Assembly (NCBI GenBank): GCA_900543295.1
Contig: UQQY01000119.1
Coordinates: 1 to 7,155 of the forward strand
DNA length: 7,155 bases
Direction of reading: 5' to 3'
Source of the DNA: an uncultured Oscillospiraceae bacterium
GTDB taxonomy: Bacteria > Bacillota > Clostridia > Oscillospirales > Ruminococcaceae
The notes beneath the pieces were generated by a model, which saw only the letters and a program-made list of their open reading frames with translations, did not search any database and had not been told where the DNA came from. The position numbers and the translations under genes are program-made. How positions within the stretch are numbered: position 1 is the first letter of the stretch; the number at the start of each line of letters is the position of its first letter. Positions 1-6,478 of the stretch are shown here, piece by piece.

Positions 1-322
1 TTCTTTGCCCTCTGCGCTTTCCGTTCTTCAAATTCTTTCTATTCTCTTAAGGACCTTGCGAAACAGTTCGCTGTCCAATATGTTTGACATTCCTGCATTG
101 TCCTGAAAACGTCAGAAAAGATTACGGCTCGCAATGGGGAAGATAACCTTAACGGGTAAGGGACGGCAAACAGCGCAATGCACGCGGCGGTTCTTTATCC
201 AATCTTGACGCCGTAAAGGCAAAAGTAGCAAAACAACGCACTGCGAATAAGATGATAACAGGAAGAACCCCTTCCCGCCGCTTATTTGAGCGGTACTTTG
301 AAGAAATACAGGAGAAAGCAAA
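1..322. other. Upstream region of feoAB, no supported gene
   Basis: No reading frame here has both a start with a ribosome binding site and a recognisable product. The plus frames that are open at the left edge stop by about position 103. On the minus strand a 20-codon ORF (90 down to 28) is the only small candidate, and it is not recognisable. A small inverted repeat, CCTTA at 147-151 and TAAGG at 157-161, could form a short hairpin. TTGACA at 84-89 and TTGACG at 205-210 resemble -35 boxes, but neither has a credible -10 box at 16-18 nt. I could not identify a Fur or DtxR box or a known riboswitch. The feoAB promoter and its metal control presumably lie here, but I cannot place them. Confidence 0.5.
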
Positions 323-553
323 ATGAACGAATCCATACCGCTTTCCGCTCTGGCAGACGGCCAGAGCGGCCGCATCAGCAGTGTCGCACTTACCGGACCG
401 ATTCGCCGCAGGCTTCGTGACCTTGGCATGATAGAGGGAACCAAAATCAAATGTCTGCAAAAAGGTCCGTCCGGAGATCCGATTGCATTTTTTGTGCGTG
501 GTACAGCGATTGCGATCCGCCGTAAAGATGCGTCTTGTATCCATATCTGCTGA
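323..553 (+). CDS. feoA: FeoA, ferrous iron transport accessory protein
   Basis: This 76-residue protein is a single FeoA/SH3-like beta-barrel domain, the usual full length. FeoA is a small cytoplasmic protein thought to bind or modulate the FeoB transporter during Fe(II) uptake. Family hallmarks are visible: the turn DGQSGRI (residues 12-18), the conserved helix IRRRLRDLGM around residues 27-36 followed by EGTKI, and SGDPIAFFVRGTAIAIRR in the second half. The SGDP...RG..IA.R version is the one seen with clostridial FeoB. The start is supported by AGGAG at 310-314, 8 nt before the ATG. feoB follows on the same strand after 203 nt, which is wider than the near-contact usual in feoAB operons. 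The identification is secure from motifs and context; the exact role in transport is only inferred from the family. Confidence 0.93.
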   Translation: MNESIPLSALADGQSGRISSVALTGPIRRRLRDLGMIEGTKIKCLQKGPSGDPIAFFVRGTAIAIRRKDASCIHIC

Positions 554-555
554 TC

Positions 556-586
556 GTCTCCCCGGTACATAGAATACCGGGGAAAC
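556..586 (+). other. Hairpin in the feoA-feoB intercistronic region
   Basis: A perfect 9-bp inverted repeat, TCCCCGGTA (559-567) and TACCGGGGA (575-583), encloses a 7-nt loop. It begins six bases after the feoA stop codon. Two more pairs (556-586 and 557-585) are possible beyond one mismatch. No run of T follows on either strand, so it does not look like an intrinsic terminator. It may be an RNA-stabilising or processing element that sets the feoA to feoB ratio. The structure is visible; the role is inference. Confidence 0.5.
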
Positions 587-723
587 ATGCTGAAAACCGG
601 CTTTCAGGCAGCTCCGTATACAGACGGACGTCTCGATATGCCGTTTTAACGGAGTAAATGACGTTTTCCGTTTTCTTGATGACCATGCGCGATAGAAAGG
701 GGCGCGGACGCTTAAATATCGGC

Positions 724-749
724 TTATTGCGAAGCAATAAAAAAGGAGG
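724..749 (+). promoter_or_regulatory. Hairpin abutting the feoB ribosome binding site
   Basis: The 7-bp inverted repeat TTATTGC (724-730) and GCAATAA (734-740), with loop GAA, ends two bases before the Shine-Dalgarno sequence AAGGAGG (743-749). The Shine-Dalgarno is 7 nt from the ATG at 757, which decides the feoB start. The hairpin does not cover the Shine-Dalgarno. It could keep the site open by blocking upstream pairing, or it could mark an mRNA processing site; this is inference. Confidence 0.5.
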
Positions 750-756
750 CCTTCTT

Positions 757-2853
757 ATGGGACTGACCGCACAGTCAACCGGTCGCCATGCCGCAGACCA
801 TTTTTCAGAAAGGCAGCGCGGCGATGCGGATTATATTATTGCACTGGCCGGCAATCCGAACGTCGGAAAAAGCACGGTTTTCAATGCGCTGACCGGACTG
901 CACCAGCACACGGGAAATTGGCCCGGAAAAACAGTGACCGGTGCGAGCGGACGCTTTCAGGCGCATGGATATGAATTTGACCTGATTGATCTGCCGGGTA
1001 CATATTCGCTTTCGGCAAACTCCGCGGAAGAAGAGGTGGCAAGGGATTATATCTGCTGCGGAGAGGCGGACTGTACGATTGTTGTATGCGACGCGACCGC
1101 GCCGGAGCGAAGTTTGAATCTTGTTTTGCAGGTACTTGAAATCACGCCGAACGTTGTGGTCTGCATGAATCTGCTTGACGAGGCGGAGAAAAAGGGTATC
1201 CGGATTGATGTTGCAAAACTCAGTAAGGAGCTTGGAGTACCCGTCGCGGGTACCAGCGCCCGCAGCGGAAAGGGACTTGACCGGCTGACCCGCAGCGCTC
1301 TGGCCGTCTGCCGTGGAGAGAGTTCCGCCTCGCCTTACCGATGCCGCTATCTTCCGCAGATTGAAGAAGCGCTGGAAGATATTACGGCGCATTTGCCGGA
1401 TTCCGACGATGCGCGTTTTCAGGCTGTGAGCCTGTTGTGCGGACAGAAGACAAAGGACGCTGAAGAAAGCGAAGCTCTCCATTGTGCGGAGCTATGGAGA
1501 GAGAAGCTTGAAAAAGATGGGCTTATCCCGCTTGGAGATAAGATTACCTCCTGCGTTGTACTGAATGCAGAGGGGATTTGCGCCGAAACGGTGAGCGCTC
1601 ATACTGAGCAGACAGATCTGCGGGATCGGAAAATCGATCGTATTTTGATGAACCGGAAAACCGGTATCCCTATGATGCTGCTTCTGCTTGGGCTGATTCT
1701 CTGGATCACCATATCCGCTGCCAATGTGCCGTCACAGCTGCTGTCGAGCTTTTTTGCATGGGCAGGAGGATGGCTGGATGCCGGCTTATCCGCCGTACAT
1801 ACGCCGGCATGGCTGCACAGCATGCTGATCGATGGGATATATGGAACGCTTACTTGGGTGATCGCCGTTATGCTCCCGCCGATGGCAATCTTTTTTCCGC
1901 TGTTTACGCTGCTTGAGGATTTCGGCTATCTGCCGCGGATTGCCTTTAACCTCGACCATGCGTTCTGTAAGGCGCACGCCTGCGGCAAGCAGGCGCTTAC
2001 CATGTCTATGGGACTTGGATGCAATGCCGCGGGTGTGGTCGGCTGCCGTATTATCGATTCGCCGCGTGAACGGATGATCGCCATTTTGACAAACAGCTTT
2101 ATTCCCTGTAATGGGCGTTTTCCGACGCTCATAGCTATCATGACCATTTTCTTTGCCGGGCTTGTATCGGCGCCGTTTCAGTCGGCGGTATCGGCGCTGC
2201 TGCTCTTATGCGTACTTGTTGTTGCAACGCTGATGACGCTGCTTGTCTCTCGAATACTGTCTGCGACAGTTTTGCGCGGCATGCCCTCCTCTTTTGCAAT
2301 GGAGCTTCCGCCTTACCGCCGTCCGCAACTGAAAAAAGTATTGGTGCGTTCGCTGATTGACCGAACGCTGTCCGTTCTTTGGCGGGCGGTCTGCGTAGCT
2401 GCACCGGCCGGTCTGCTCATCTGGATTATGGCCAACATTACGATCGGCGACGCTACGATTCTTTCGCATTGCGCTGCCTTTTTAGAGCCGTTTGGCCGTG
2501 CAGTGGGACTCGACGGCGTCATTCTGCTGGCCTTTCTGCTTGGGTTCCCCGCGAACGAGATCGTTTTGCCGATTATTCTCATGGCTTATCTTTCTGCCGG
2601 TGCGCTGGTGGAATACGAAAGCCTTTCCACCCTGCACAGCATTCTGACAGCCAACGGCTGGAGCATGGTCACAGCGGTAAATATGGTTATTCTCTGCCTG
2701 TTCCACTTTCCGTGTTCCACTACTTGTCTGACAATCAAAAAGGAAACCGGCTCGGTCAAATGGACGGTATTTGCCTTCCTGCTTCCGACGGCATGCGGAT
2801 TGCTCCTCTGCTTTCTGTTTACCACGGCAATGCGGCTTATCGGGCTTGCCTGA
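757..2853 (+). CDS. feoB: FeoB, Fe(II) transporter with N-terminal G domain
   Basis: This 698-residue inner-membrane protein imports Fe(II), with transport tied to an N-terminal nucleotide-binding domain. The G motifs are all visible: GNPNVGKST (32-40, G1), T59 region (G2), DLPGTYS (78-84, G3), NLLD (138-141, G4) and TSAR (166-169, G5). A helical linker (about 195-300) leads to a membrane half starting near residue 304, with about eight hydrophobic segments. The two gate repeats read GLGCNAAGV (419-427) and FIPCNGRFP (448-456). These differ from the GCNVP and SCxARLP forms of E. coli-type FeoB and match the clostridial subtype. I start at 757 because AAGGAGG sits 7 nt upstream and MGLTAQSTG is a typical clostridial FeoB N-terminus. 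An in-frame ATG at 658 would add 33 residues but has GGAG only 3 nt away. A terminator follows at 2868. The protein is intact. Confidence 0.96.
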   Translation: MGLTAQSTGRHAADHFSERQRGDADYIIALAGNPNVGKSTVFNALTGLHQHTGNWPGKTVTGASGRFQAHGYEFDLIDLPGTYSLSANSAEEEVARDYICCGEADCTIVVCDATAPERSLNLVLQVLEITPNVVVCMNLLDEAEKKGIRIDVAKLSKELGVPVAGTSARSGKGLDRLTRSALAVCRGESSASPYRCRYLPQIEEALEDITAHLPDSDDARFQAVSLLCGQKTKDAEESEALHCAELWREKLEKDGLIPLGDKITSCVVLNAEGICAETVSAHTEQTDLRDRKIDRILMNRKTGIPMMLLLLGLILWITISAANVPSQLLSSFFAWAGGWLDAGLSAVHTPAWLHSMLIDGIYGTLTWVIAVMLPPMAIFFPLFTLLEDFGYLPRIAFNLDHAFCKAHACGKQALTMSMGLGCNAAGVVGCRIIDSPRERMIAILTNSFIPCNGRFPTLIAIMTIFFAGLVSAPFQSAVSALLLLCVLVVATLMTLLVSRILSATVLRGMPSSFAMELPPYRRPQLKKVLVRSLIDRTLSVLWRAVCVAAPAGLLIWIMANITIGDATILSHCAAFLEPFGRAVGLDGVILLAFLLGFPANEIVLPIILMAYLSAGALVEYESLSTLHSILTANGWSMVTAVNMVILCLFHFPCSTTCLTIKKETGSVKWTVFAFLLPTACGLLLCFLFTTAMRLIGLA

Positions 2854-2867
2854 GCCAGGATAAAATC

Positions 2868-2906
2868 AATCCCCCTGACGCCGAGTTTATCAACGGCAGG
2901 GGGATT
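2868..2906. terminator. Bidirectional terminator between feoB and mnmA
   Basis: A 10-bp stem pairs AATCCCCCTG (2868-2877) with CAGGGGGATT (2897-2906), and three further inner pairs (2881-2883 with 2894-2896) are possible beyond a bulge. It lies 14 nt past the feoB stop and 13 nt past the mnmA stop of the convergent operon. On the minus strand the stem is followed by GATTTTATCC, a reasonable T-tract. On the plus strand the stem's own TT runs into TCTGT, a weaker one. It most likely ends both operons and limits antisense read-through. Confidence 0.85.
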
Positions 2907-2919
2907 TCTGTCAGACTAT

Positions 2920-4020
2920 TTATACAGACTCCGTTGTTCGGATAACACCGCCGCCGACAACGATTTCCCCGTCATACAGCACGACAGCCTGCCCCGGGGT
3001 GACGGCGCGCTGCGGCGTATCAAAAATAACGCGGACTGTTCCGTCCGGCAGCGGCTCGGCTTTTGCCGGAGTCTCCCTCGCACGATAGCGCGTTTTTGCG
3101 GTTATACGGATCGACTTCTCCGGTGCGGGAACAATCCAGTTAAACTCTCCTGCAATGAGGCGCTGCGAATAAAGCCCCTGCTTTGGCGACAGTACAACGG
3201 TATTTTGTGCAGGCAGTATTTTGCAAACGTACATTGGCTGGGGACAGGAAAGTCCAAGTCCCCTGCGCTGGCCCAGCGTATAGCGGATTATGCCCTGATG
3301 TTCGCCGAGTATCCGTCCGGTTTCGTCAATAAACGGGCCGTGCGGATACGTTTTGCCGGTATATTGTTTAATGAAGGCCGCGTAGTCGCCGTTTGGCACA
3401 AAGCAGATGTCCTGGCTGTCGTGCTTTGCTGCGTTTACAAAATGATGTTTTGCGGCGAATGCGCGTACTTCCTCCTTGTCCGCAAAATCTCCAAGAGGAA
3501 AGCGTGCCGCGGCAAGCTGCTTCTGCGAGAGAAAGTACAGCGCATAGCTTTGATCCTTTGCAGTATTGCGCGCCTTCTTCAAAAGCCAGCGGCCGCTTTT
3601 TTCATCATAAGCAGTACGCGCATAGTGACCGGTCGCGACGGCGCCGCAGTCCAGCACAGCAGCGCGGTCATAGAGCCTGTGAAATTTCAGGTGGCGGTTG
3701 CAGTCAATGCAGGGATTCGGCGTTTCACCTGCTTCATAGGCGGTTACAAAGCGCCGGATAACCTGTGCGCTGAAATCATCAGTAAAATTGAATACATAGT
3801 GGGGAATATTCAGGGCATATGCCACGCTGCGCGCATCCTCAACATCGGAAAGCGAACAGCAGGTATGCCCCTGCGAAATACCTGCGTCCTCATTATGAAA
3901 CAGCTTCATGGTGGCGCCGATACAGTCATATCCATTTTCCACCATCAGCGCTGCTGCCACCGAGCTGTCAACACCGCCGCTCATCGCGATGAGCGCCCGC
4001 TTTTTCTGCTTATCCGCCAT
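2920..4020 (-). CDS. mnmA: MnmA, tRNA-uridine 2-sulfurtransferase
   Basis: This 366-residue cytoplasmic enzyme (also called TrmU) makes 2-thiouridine at wobble U34 of tRNAs for Lys, Glu and Gln. It adenylates the base with ATP and transfers sulfur relayed from a cysteine desulfurase. Its length is normal for the family. The PP-loop ATPase motif SGGVDSS is at 14-20. The catalytic Cys lies in TPNPCIDCNRHLKF (C104), and the second active-site Cys in DSQDICFVPNGDY (C206). ATGHYAR (129-135) and YTLGQRRGLG (247-256) are family signatures, and a C-terminal beta-barrel ends with VVGGGVI. The start ATG lies inside the end of nadA with an 11-nt overlap and no strong Shine-Dalgarno, so translation is probably coupled to nadA. 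It ends against the shared terminator with convergent feoB. All catalytic residues are present. Confidence 0.96.
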   Translation of the reverse strand: MADKQKKRALIAMSGGVDSSVAAALMVENGYDCIGATMKLFHNEDAGISQGHTCCSLSDVEDARSVAYALNIPHYVFNFTDDFSAQVIRRFVTAYEAGETPNPCIDCNRHLKFHRLYDRAAVLDCGAVATGHYARTAYDEKSGRWLLKKARNTAKDQSYALYFLSQKQLAAARFPLGDFADKEEVRAFAAKHHFVNAAKHDSQDICFVPNGDYAAFIKQYTGKTYPHGPFIDETGRILGEHQGIIRYTLGQRRGLGLSCPQPMYVCKILPAQNTVVLSPKQGLYSQRLIAGEFNWIVPAPEKSIRITAKTRYRARETPAKAEPLPDGTVRVIFDTPQRAVTPGQAVVLYDGEIVVGGGVIRTTESV

Positions 4021-4927
4021 ATGCGATCATCCGGTCGATACAGCGTTTTGCGGCAAGACGCACCGGCTCTTCCATTACGATCTCTTCGCCGCCTTCACTT
4101 TTGCAAACCGAAAAAACGTCTGCAAGCGTGGTGAGCTTCATATTGTGGCATATCAGATCCTTTGACAGTGGATAAAACCGCTTATCCGGGCATTCATACT
4201 GCAAATGCTCGACAATGCTGTTCTCTGTGCCGATAATGAACTCTCTGGCGCTGCTTTTTTCGGCATACTCCATAATACCGCTTGTAGAGCCGATATAATC
4301 AGCGTGCGACTGTACCTCCGGTAAACATTCCGGATGTACGAGCAGCAGCGCGTCCGGATGCGCCGCTTTTGCCTTTTCTACATTCCGTATTGACGCGCGG
4401 ACATGCGTTGGACAGCCGCCGTGAACCAGTTTCAAATTCTTCCCTGGAAGTCTGCTTTTGATATAAGCGCCAAGGTTTATATCAGGAACAAAAAGAATAT
4501 CCTTTTCCGGCATAGCGGAGAGGATTTTTACCGCGGAAGAAGAAGTTACGCATACGTCGCAGACCGTTTTCAGCGCAGTGGTCGTATTGATATATGCGGC
4601 TACCGCATAATCAGGATAGGACTCTCTTAGCTGGCGGATGAGCGTTTCATCCATTTGTTCCGCCATTGGACAGCCTGCATCCGGATTTGCGAGAAAGACG
4701 TGCTTCTCGGGGGAAAGGATTTTGACCGTCTCCGCCATGAAGCGCACGCCGCACATTAGGATATTCTGTGCGCAGGTATTCTGCGCTTTTTTGGCAAGCG
4801 CGTAAGAATCACCAGTAAAATCGGAGATTTCTGTAATCTCACGGCGCTGATAAGTATGTGTAAGAATGCAAATGTCATGCTTTGCTTTCAAGCGCAGGAT
4901 TTCCTCCTGCATTTCCCGTATCGTCAT
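4010..4927 (-). CDS. nadA: NadA, quinolinate synthase
   Basis: This 305-residue cytoplasmic enzyme condenses iminoaspartate with dihydroxyacetone phosphate to give quinolinate, the precursor of NAD. It uses an oxygen-sensitive [4Fe-4S] cluster. The three expected cluster cysteines are visible: C86 in NPDAGCPMAE, C172 in HGGCPTH and C260 in LICHNMK. Other family signatures are LTHTYQ (22-27, usually AHxYQ), DFTGDSYALA (36-45), AYINTTT (111-117), HPECLPEV (198-205), GSTSGI (213-218) and GTENSIVEHL (233-242). Length matches the short, bacterial-core form. Upstream is a consensus promoter overlapped by a perfect palindrome, so repression control is likely. The Shine-Dalgarno is modest: GCAGG 8 nt before the ATG. 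It overlaps mnmA by 11 nt. nadB and nadC, often next to nadA in Firmicutes, are absent from the window. Confidence 0.95.
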   Translation of the reverse strand: MTIREMQEEILRLKAKHDICILTHTYQRREITEISDFTGDSYALAKKAQNTCAQNILMCGVRFMAETVKILSPEKHVFLANPDAGCPMAEQMDETLIRQLRESYPDYAVAAYINTTTALKTVCDVCVTSSSAVKILSAMPEKDILFVPDINLGAYIKSRLPGKNLKLVHGGCPTHVRASIRNVEKAKAAHPDALLLVHPECLPEVQSHADYIGSTSGIMEYAEKSSAREFIIGTENSIVEHLQYECPDKRFYPLSKDLICHNMKLTTLADVFSVCKSEGGEEIVMEEPVRLAAKRCIDRMIAYGG

Positions 4928-4954
4928 GTTAACAGCCTGCTTTTCCTTTTACTC

Positions 4955-4990
4955 AAAAAATATAATCCTATCGTTTCGATAGGATTATAT
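4955..4990 (-). terminator. Intrinsic terminator of the ytaF-like gene
   Basis: Read on the minus strand, the same 14-bp stem with an AAA loop is followed at once by six T residues (4960 to 4955 region), 42 nt past the stop of the YtaF-like gene. That gives a good intrinsic terminator shape. A transcript started at the nadA promoter would contain only the distal arm and so could not form the stem. The element can therefore stop ytaF read-through without blocking nadA. Confidence 0.65.
4960..4990. promoter_or_regulatory. Perfect 14-bp palindrome over the nadA -10 box, likely operator
   Basis: ATATAATCCTATCG (4960-4973) and its exact complement (4977-4990) flank a 3-nt centre. The repeat covers the nadA -10 box and predicted start site, the classic place for a repressor operator. 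The motif does not match any operator I know well (Fur, Rex, CymR), so the regulator is unassigned. An NAD or nicotinate sensor or an Fe-S sensor would be the natural candidates. The palindrome is seen directly; operator function is inferred. Confidence 0.6.
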
Positions 4991-5012
4991 CTCTTTGCCG
5001 ATCTTCTGTCAA
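4984..5012 (-). promoter_or_regulatory. Consensus sigma-A promoter for nadA-mnmA
   Basis: On the minus strand TTGACA (5012 to 5007) is followed by a 17-nt spacer and TATAAT (4989 to 4984), a perfect match in both hexamers and spacing. The predicted start site is G at about 4977, giving a leader of about 50 nt to the nadA ATG. The -10 box and start lie inside the inverted repeat at 4960-4990. Confidence 0.88.
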
Positions 5013-5031
5013 GTATGTACGGCGCACAGAT

Positions 5032-5676
5032 TCAAAACAGGCGGGAGACCGCCATGAGCAGTAAAAGAACGCCGGCGGCTATACCGCAGTCGAACCGGCA
5101 CACTCCGGCGGCGCGCTTACCGAACCAAAGTCCGCCGCAAAGCGCGGTTGATGTGAACAGCAGGGAACAGATGCAGGAGAGAAAAAACGGCGGCGGAAAA
5201 AGGCCTGCGCCGACACCGGCAGCCGCGCCGTCGAGAGAGAGCGCCGCGGCAAGAAAGACTGCTTCTTTCGGAGAAAGCGTCTGTGAACAGTCCGCGTCTG
5301 CGGCAGTGTGATCGACGCAGACGCGCAGGATAAAACGGATTCCGTGCAGCGAAAAGCCCATCTCCTTTGACAAGGCGGGGTGACGGCGCAGCAAAGAGCG
5401 AAGCATGCTGTCAAACAGGCGAAACAGCGCTACACTGCATAAAATCAAAAAGGAGATGATCTGTGCGGCTTTTGATGGAAGGATCGGGGCAATGATTCCG
5501 CCAAAGAGGAGTCCGGCCGCAGTGATCAGCGTGCAGATCAGCGAGATCAGCAAAATGCTGACTGCCGGCAGCCGGATTTTGGCGACACCGTAGGAAAAGC
5601 CGGTAGCAAAGCTGTCAACCGAAACGGCAGCAGCAAATAAAACCGCCGAAAGGAGGGCGGACCAGAATGCAGACAA
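5032..5676 (-). CDS. ytaF: YtaF-like sporulation membrane protein (MntP/DUF204 type)
   Basis: This 214-residue membrane protein resembles the YtaF family, which is related to the MntP manganese exporters. Known YtaF is about 210 residues and is linked to sporulation; its transport substrate is not established. Six hydrophobic segments are visible at about 6-28, 38-62, 71-89, 137-158, 162-183 and 196-212. The two halves each carry the family's acidic repeat motif: SVDSFATGFSYG (19-30) and SLDGAAAGVGAG (147-158), with D21 and D149. A charged central loop (91-136) separates the halves. The reading frame runs further upstream to 5943, but that part overlaps the divergent gene and has no family likeness. 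I start at TTG 5676 because AAAGGAG (5691 to 5685) lies 8 nt away. A terminator follows the gene before nadA. The family assignment is good; manganese or other ion export is a guess. Confidence 0.82.
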   Translation of the reverse strand: MSAFWSALLSAVLFAAAVSVDSFATGFSYGVAKIRLPAVSILLISLICTLITAAGLLFGGIIAPILPSKAAQIISFLILCSVALFRLFDSMLRSLLRRHPALSKEMGFSLHGIRFILRVCVDHTAADADCSQTLSPKEAVFLAAALSLDGAAAGVGAGLFPPPFFLSCICSLLFTSTALCGGLWFGKRAAGVCRFDCGIAAGVLLLLMAVSRLF

Positions 5677-5812
5677 AACAATCGCTCCTTTCTCTGGTAT
5701 CAGTATATGAAAAAGAGCGCGTTTTTGCTCCGGTTTACATTTGTCCAAAAAAGAGATACAATAAAAGCAGGTTTGCTGATATAAAGGAACAGCAGAAAAG
5801 AGGAAAAGCACT
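5677..5812. promoter_or_regulatory. Divergent intergenic region between the ytaF-like and YgjP-like genes
   Basis: These 136 bases carry both ribosome binding sites and the plus-strand promoter. On the minus strand a possible -10 box TATACT (5707 to 5702) lies about 26 nt before the TTG start of the YtaF-like gene, but I see no matching -35 box. No clear shared operator palindrome was found. Confidence 0.45.
5734..5762 (+). promoter_or_regulatory. Sigma-A-like promoter for the YgjP-like gene and glpK
   Basis: TTTACA (5734-5739), a 17-nt spacer and TACAAT (5757-5762) match consensus at five of six bases in each hexamer. The predicted start is near 5769, which leaves a leader of about 44 nt before the TTG start codon at 5813. 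glpK has no separate promoter that I can see, so it is probably transcribed from here. Confidence 0.72.
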
Positions 5813-6478
5813 TTGGAATATCGTCTGATACGCAGCGGGAGGAAAACGCTCTCGCTTTGTATAGAACGCGACGGCAGCCTTACGGTTCGTGCGCCTCTGC
5901 ACGTTTCCGAGTCTGATATTATGCACTTTTTGAATGGGCACACCGAGTGGATAAAACGTCACAGAGCATGTGTTCTCGCAAACGACCAAGAGCGGGTGCG
6001 TCCTGCAATCGGGGGAAGCATCATGTTTTGGGGTAAGCCGTATCAAATCGATTGGGGAGAGCAAAGCGGCTTTGACGGCAATGTCATTCGGATTCAGCGC
6101 AGCGCTAGGGTTTTGCCGGAGCTTGCACGATTGTTTTCAAATGAGGCGAAGATTCGTCTTATCCCGCTGGCGCAGTCTATGGCGCAGCAGGAAGGGATTC
6201 CTGTTGCCTCTGTGCGCATAACTGGCGCGCGGACGCGCTACGGCTCCTGTTCGGCGCAGAACGGGATATGTCTTTCCTGGCGGATCGTCTCAGCGCCGCA
6301 GCCGCTGATGGAAGCGGTGATCCTGCACGAGCTGTGCCATGTTTTGCATCACAATCATGGAAAGAAATTTTGGGCGGAGGTATACGCGCGAATGCCGGAC
6401 TATAAGGAACGGAAATGGGCGCTTGATATATGGGCGCGCCGGTGGTTTTTTGAAGAAAACGAGAAGGAGACGAATTGA
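5813..6478 (+). CDS. YgjP-like (SprT-type) zinc metallopeptidase
   Basis: This 221-residue soluble protein belongs to the YgjP/DUF45 group (COG1451, often annotated as M48-like metallopeptidase). The zinc site is HELCH at 172-176, with H172 and H176 as ligands and E173 as catalytic base. The third ligand is probably H182 in HNHGKKFW. The family signature TRYGSCS (141-147), a GICLSWRIVSAP block (151-162) and the C-terminal P.YKERKWALD stretch (195-205) are present. An N-terminal beta-rich part begins EYRLIRSGRKTLSL. No signal peptide or membrane segment is visible, so it should be cytoplasmic. Its substrate is unknown. The start codon is TTG, chosen because GAGGA (5800-5804) lies 8 nt upstream and the sequence matches the family from its first residues. 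The stop codon touches the glpK start. The family call is firm; peptidase activity in vivo is not shown by the sequence. Confidence 0.88.
   Translation: MEYRLIRSGRKTLSLCIERDGSLTVRAPLHVSESDIMHFLNGHTEWIKRHRACVLANDQERVRPAIGGSIMFWGKPYQIDWGEQSGFDGNVIRIQRSARVLPELARLFSNEAKIRLIPLAQSMAQQEGIPVASVRITGARTRYGSCSAQNGICLSWRIVSAPQPLMEAVILHELCHVLHHNHGKKFWAEVYARMPDYKERKWALDIWARRWFFEENEKETN

Noticed and set aside
140..232. Riboswitch upstream of feoA (GGGACGGCAAAC resembles part of the c-di-GMP-I core; a NiCo/Fe(II) switch was also considered)
   Set aside because: The remaining conserved segments of either class are missing and the stems do not fit; the likeness is limited to a few bases. A covariance-model search would settle it.
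241..262. Fur-box-like AT-rich stretch (AATAAGATGATAAC) upstream of feoA
   Set aside because: Only a partial half-site match with no dyad symmetry and no promoter around it.
556..586. Hairpin after feoA as an intrinsic terminator
   Set aside because: The stem is good but no T-tract follows on either strand, and feoB needs transcription through it.
658..756. Upstream ATG at 658 as the feoB start
   Set aside because: GGAG is only 3 nt away from it, whereas ATG 757 has AAGGAGG at 7 nt and gives the typical MGLTAQSTG N-terminus.
805..1482. 225-codon minus-strand open frame within feoB
   Set aside because: It is opposite the FeoB G domain, whose motifs are all intact, and its translation is low-complexity and unlike any family I know.
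3205..4134. 309-codon plus-strand open frame antisense to mnmA and nadA
   Set aside because: It lies opposite two strongly conserved genes, has no recognisable domain and no supporting ribosome binding site; it is a shadow of the real genes.
5677..5943. 89-residue N-terminal extension of the YtaF-like protein
   Set aside because: It overlaps the start of the divergent YgjP-like gene, contains no family likeness, and the TTG at 5676 has a strong Shine-Dalgarno.
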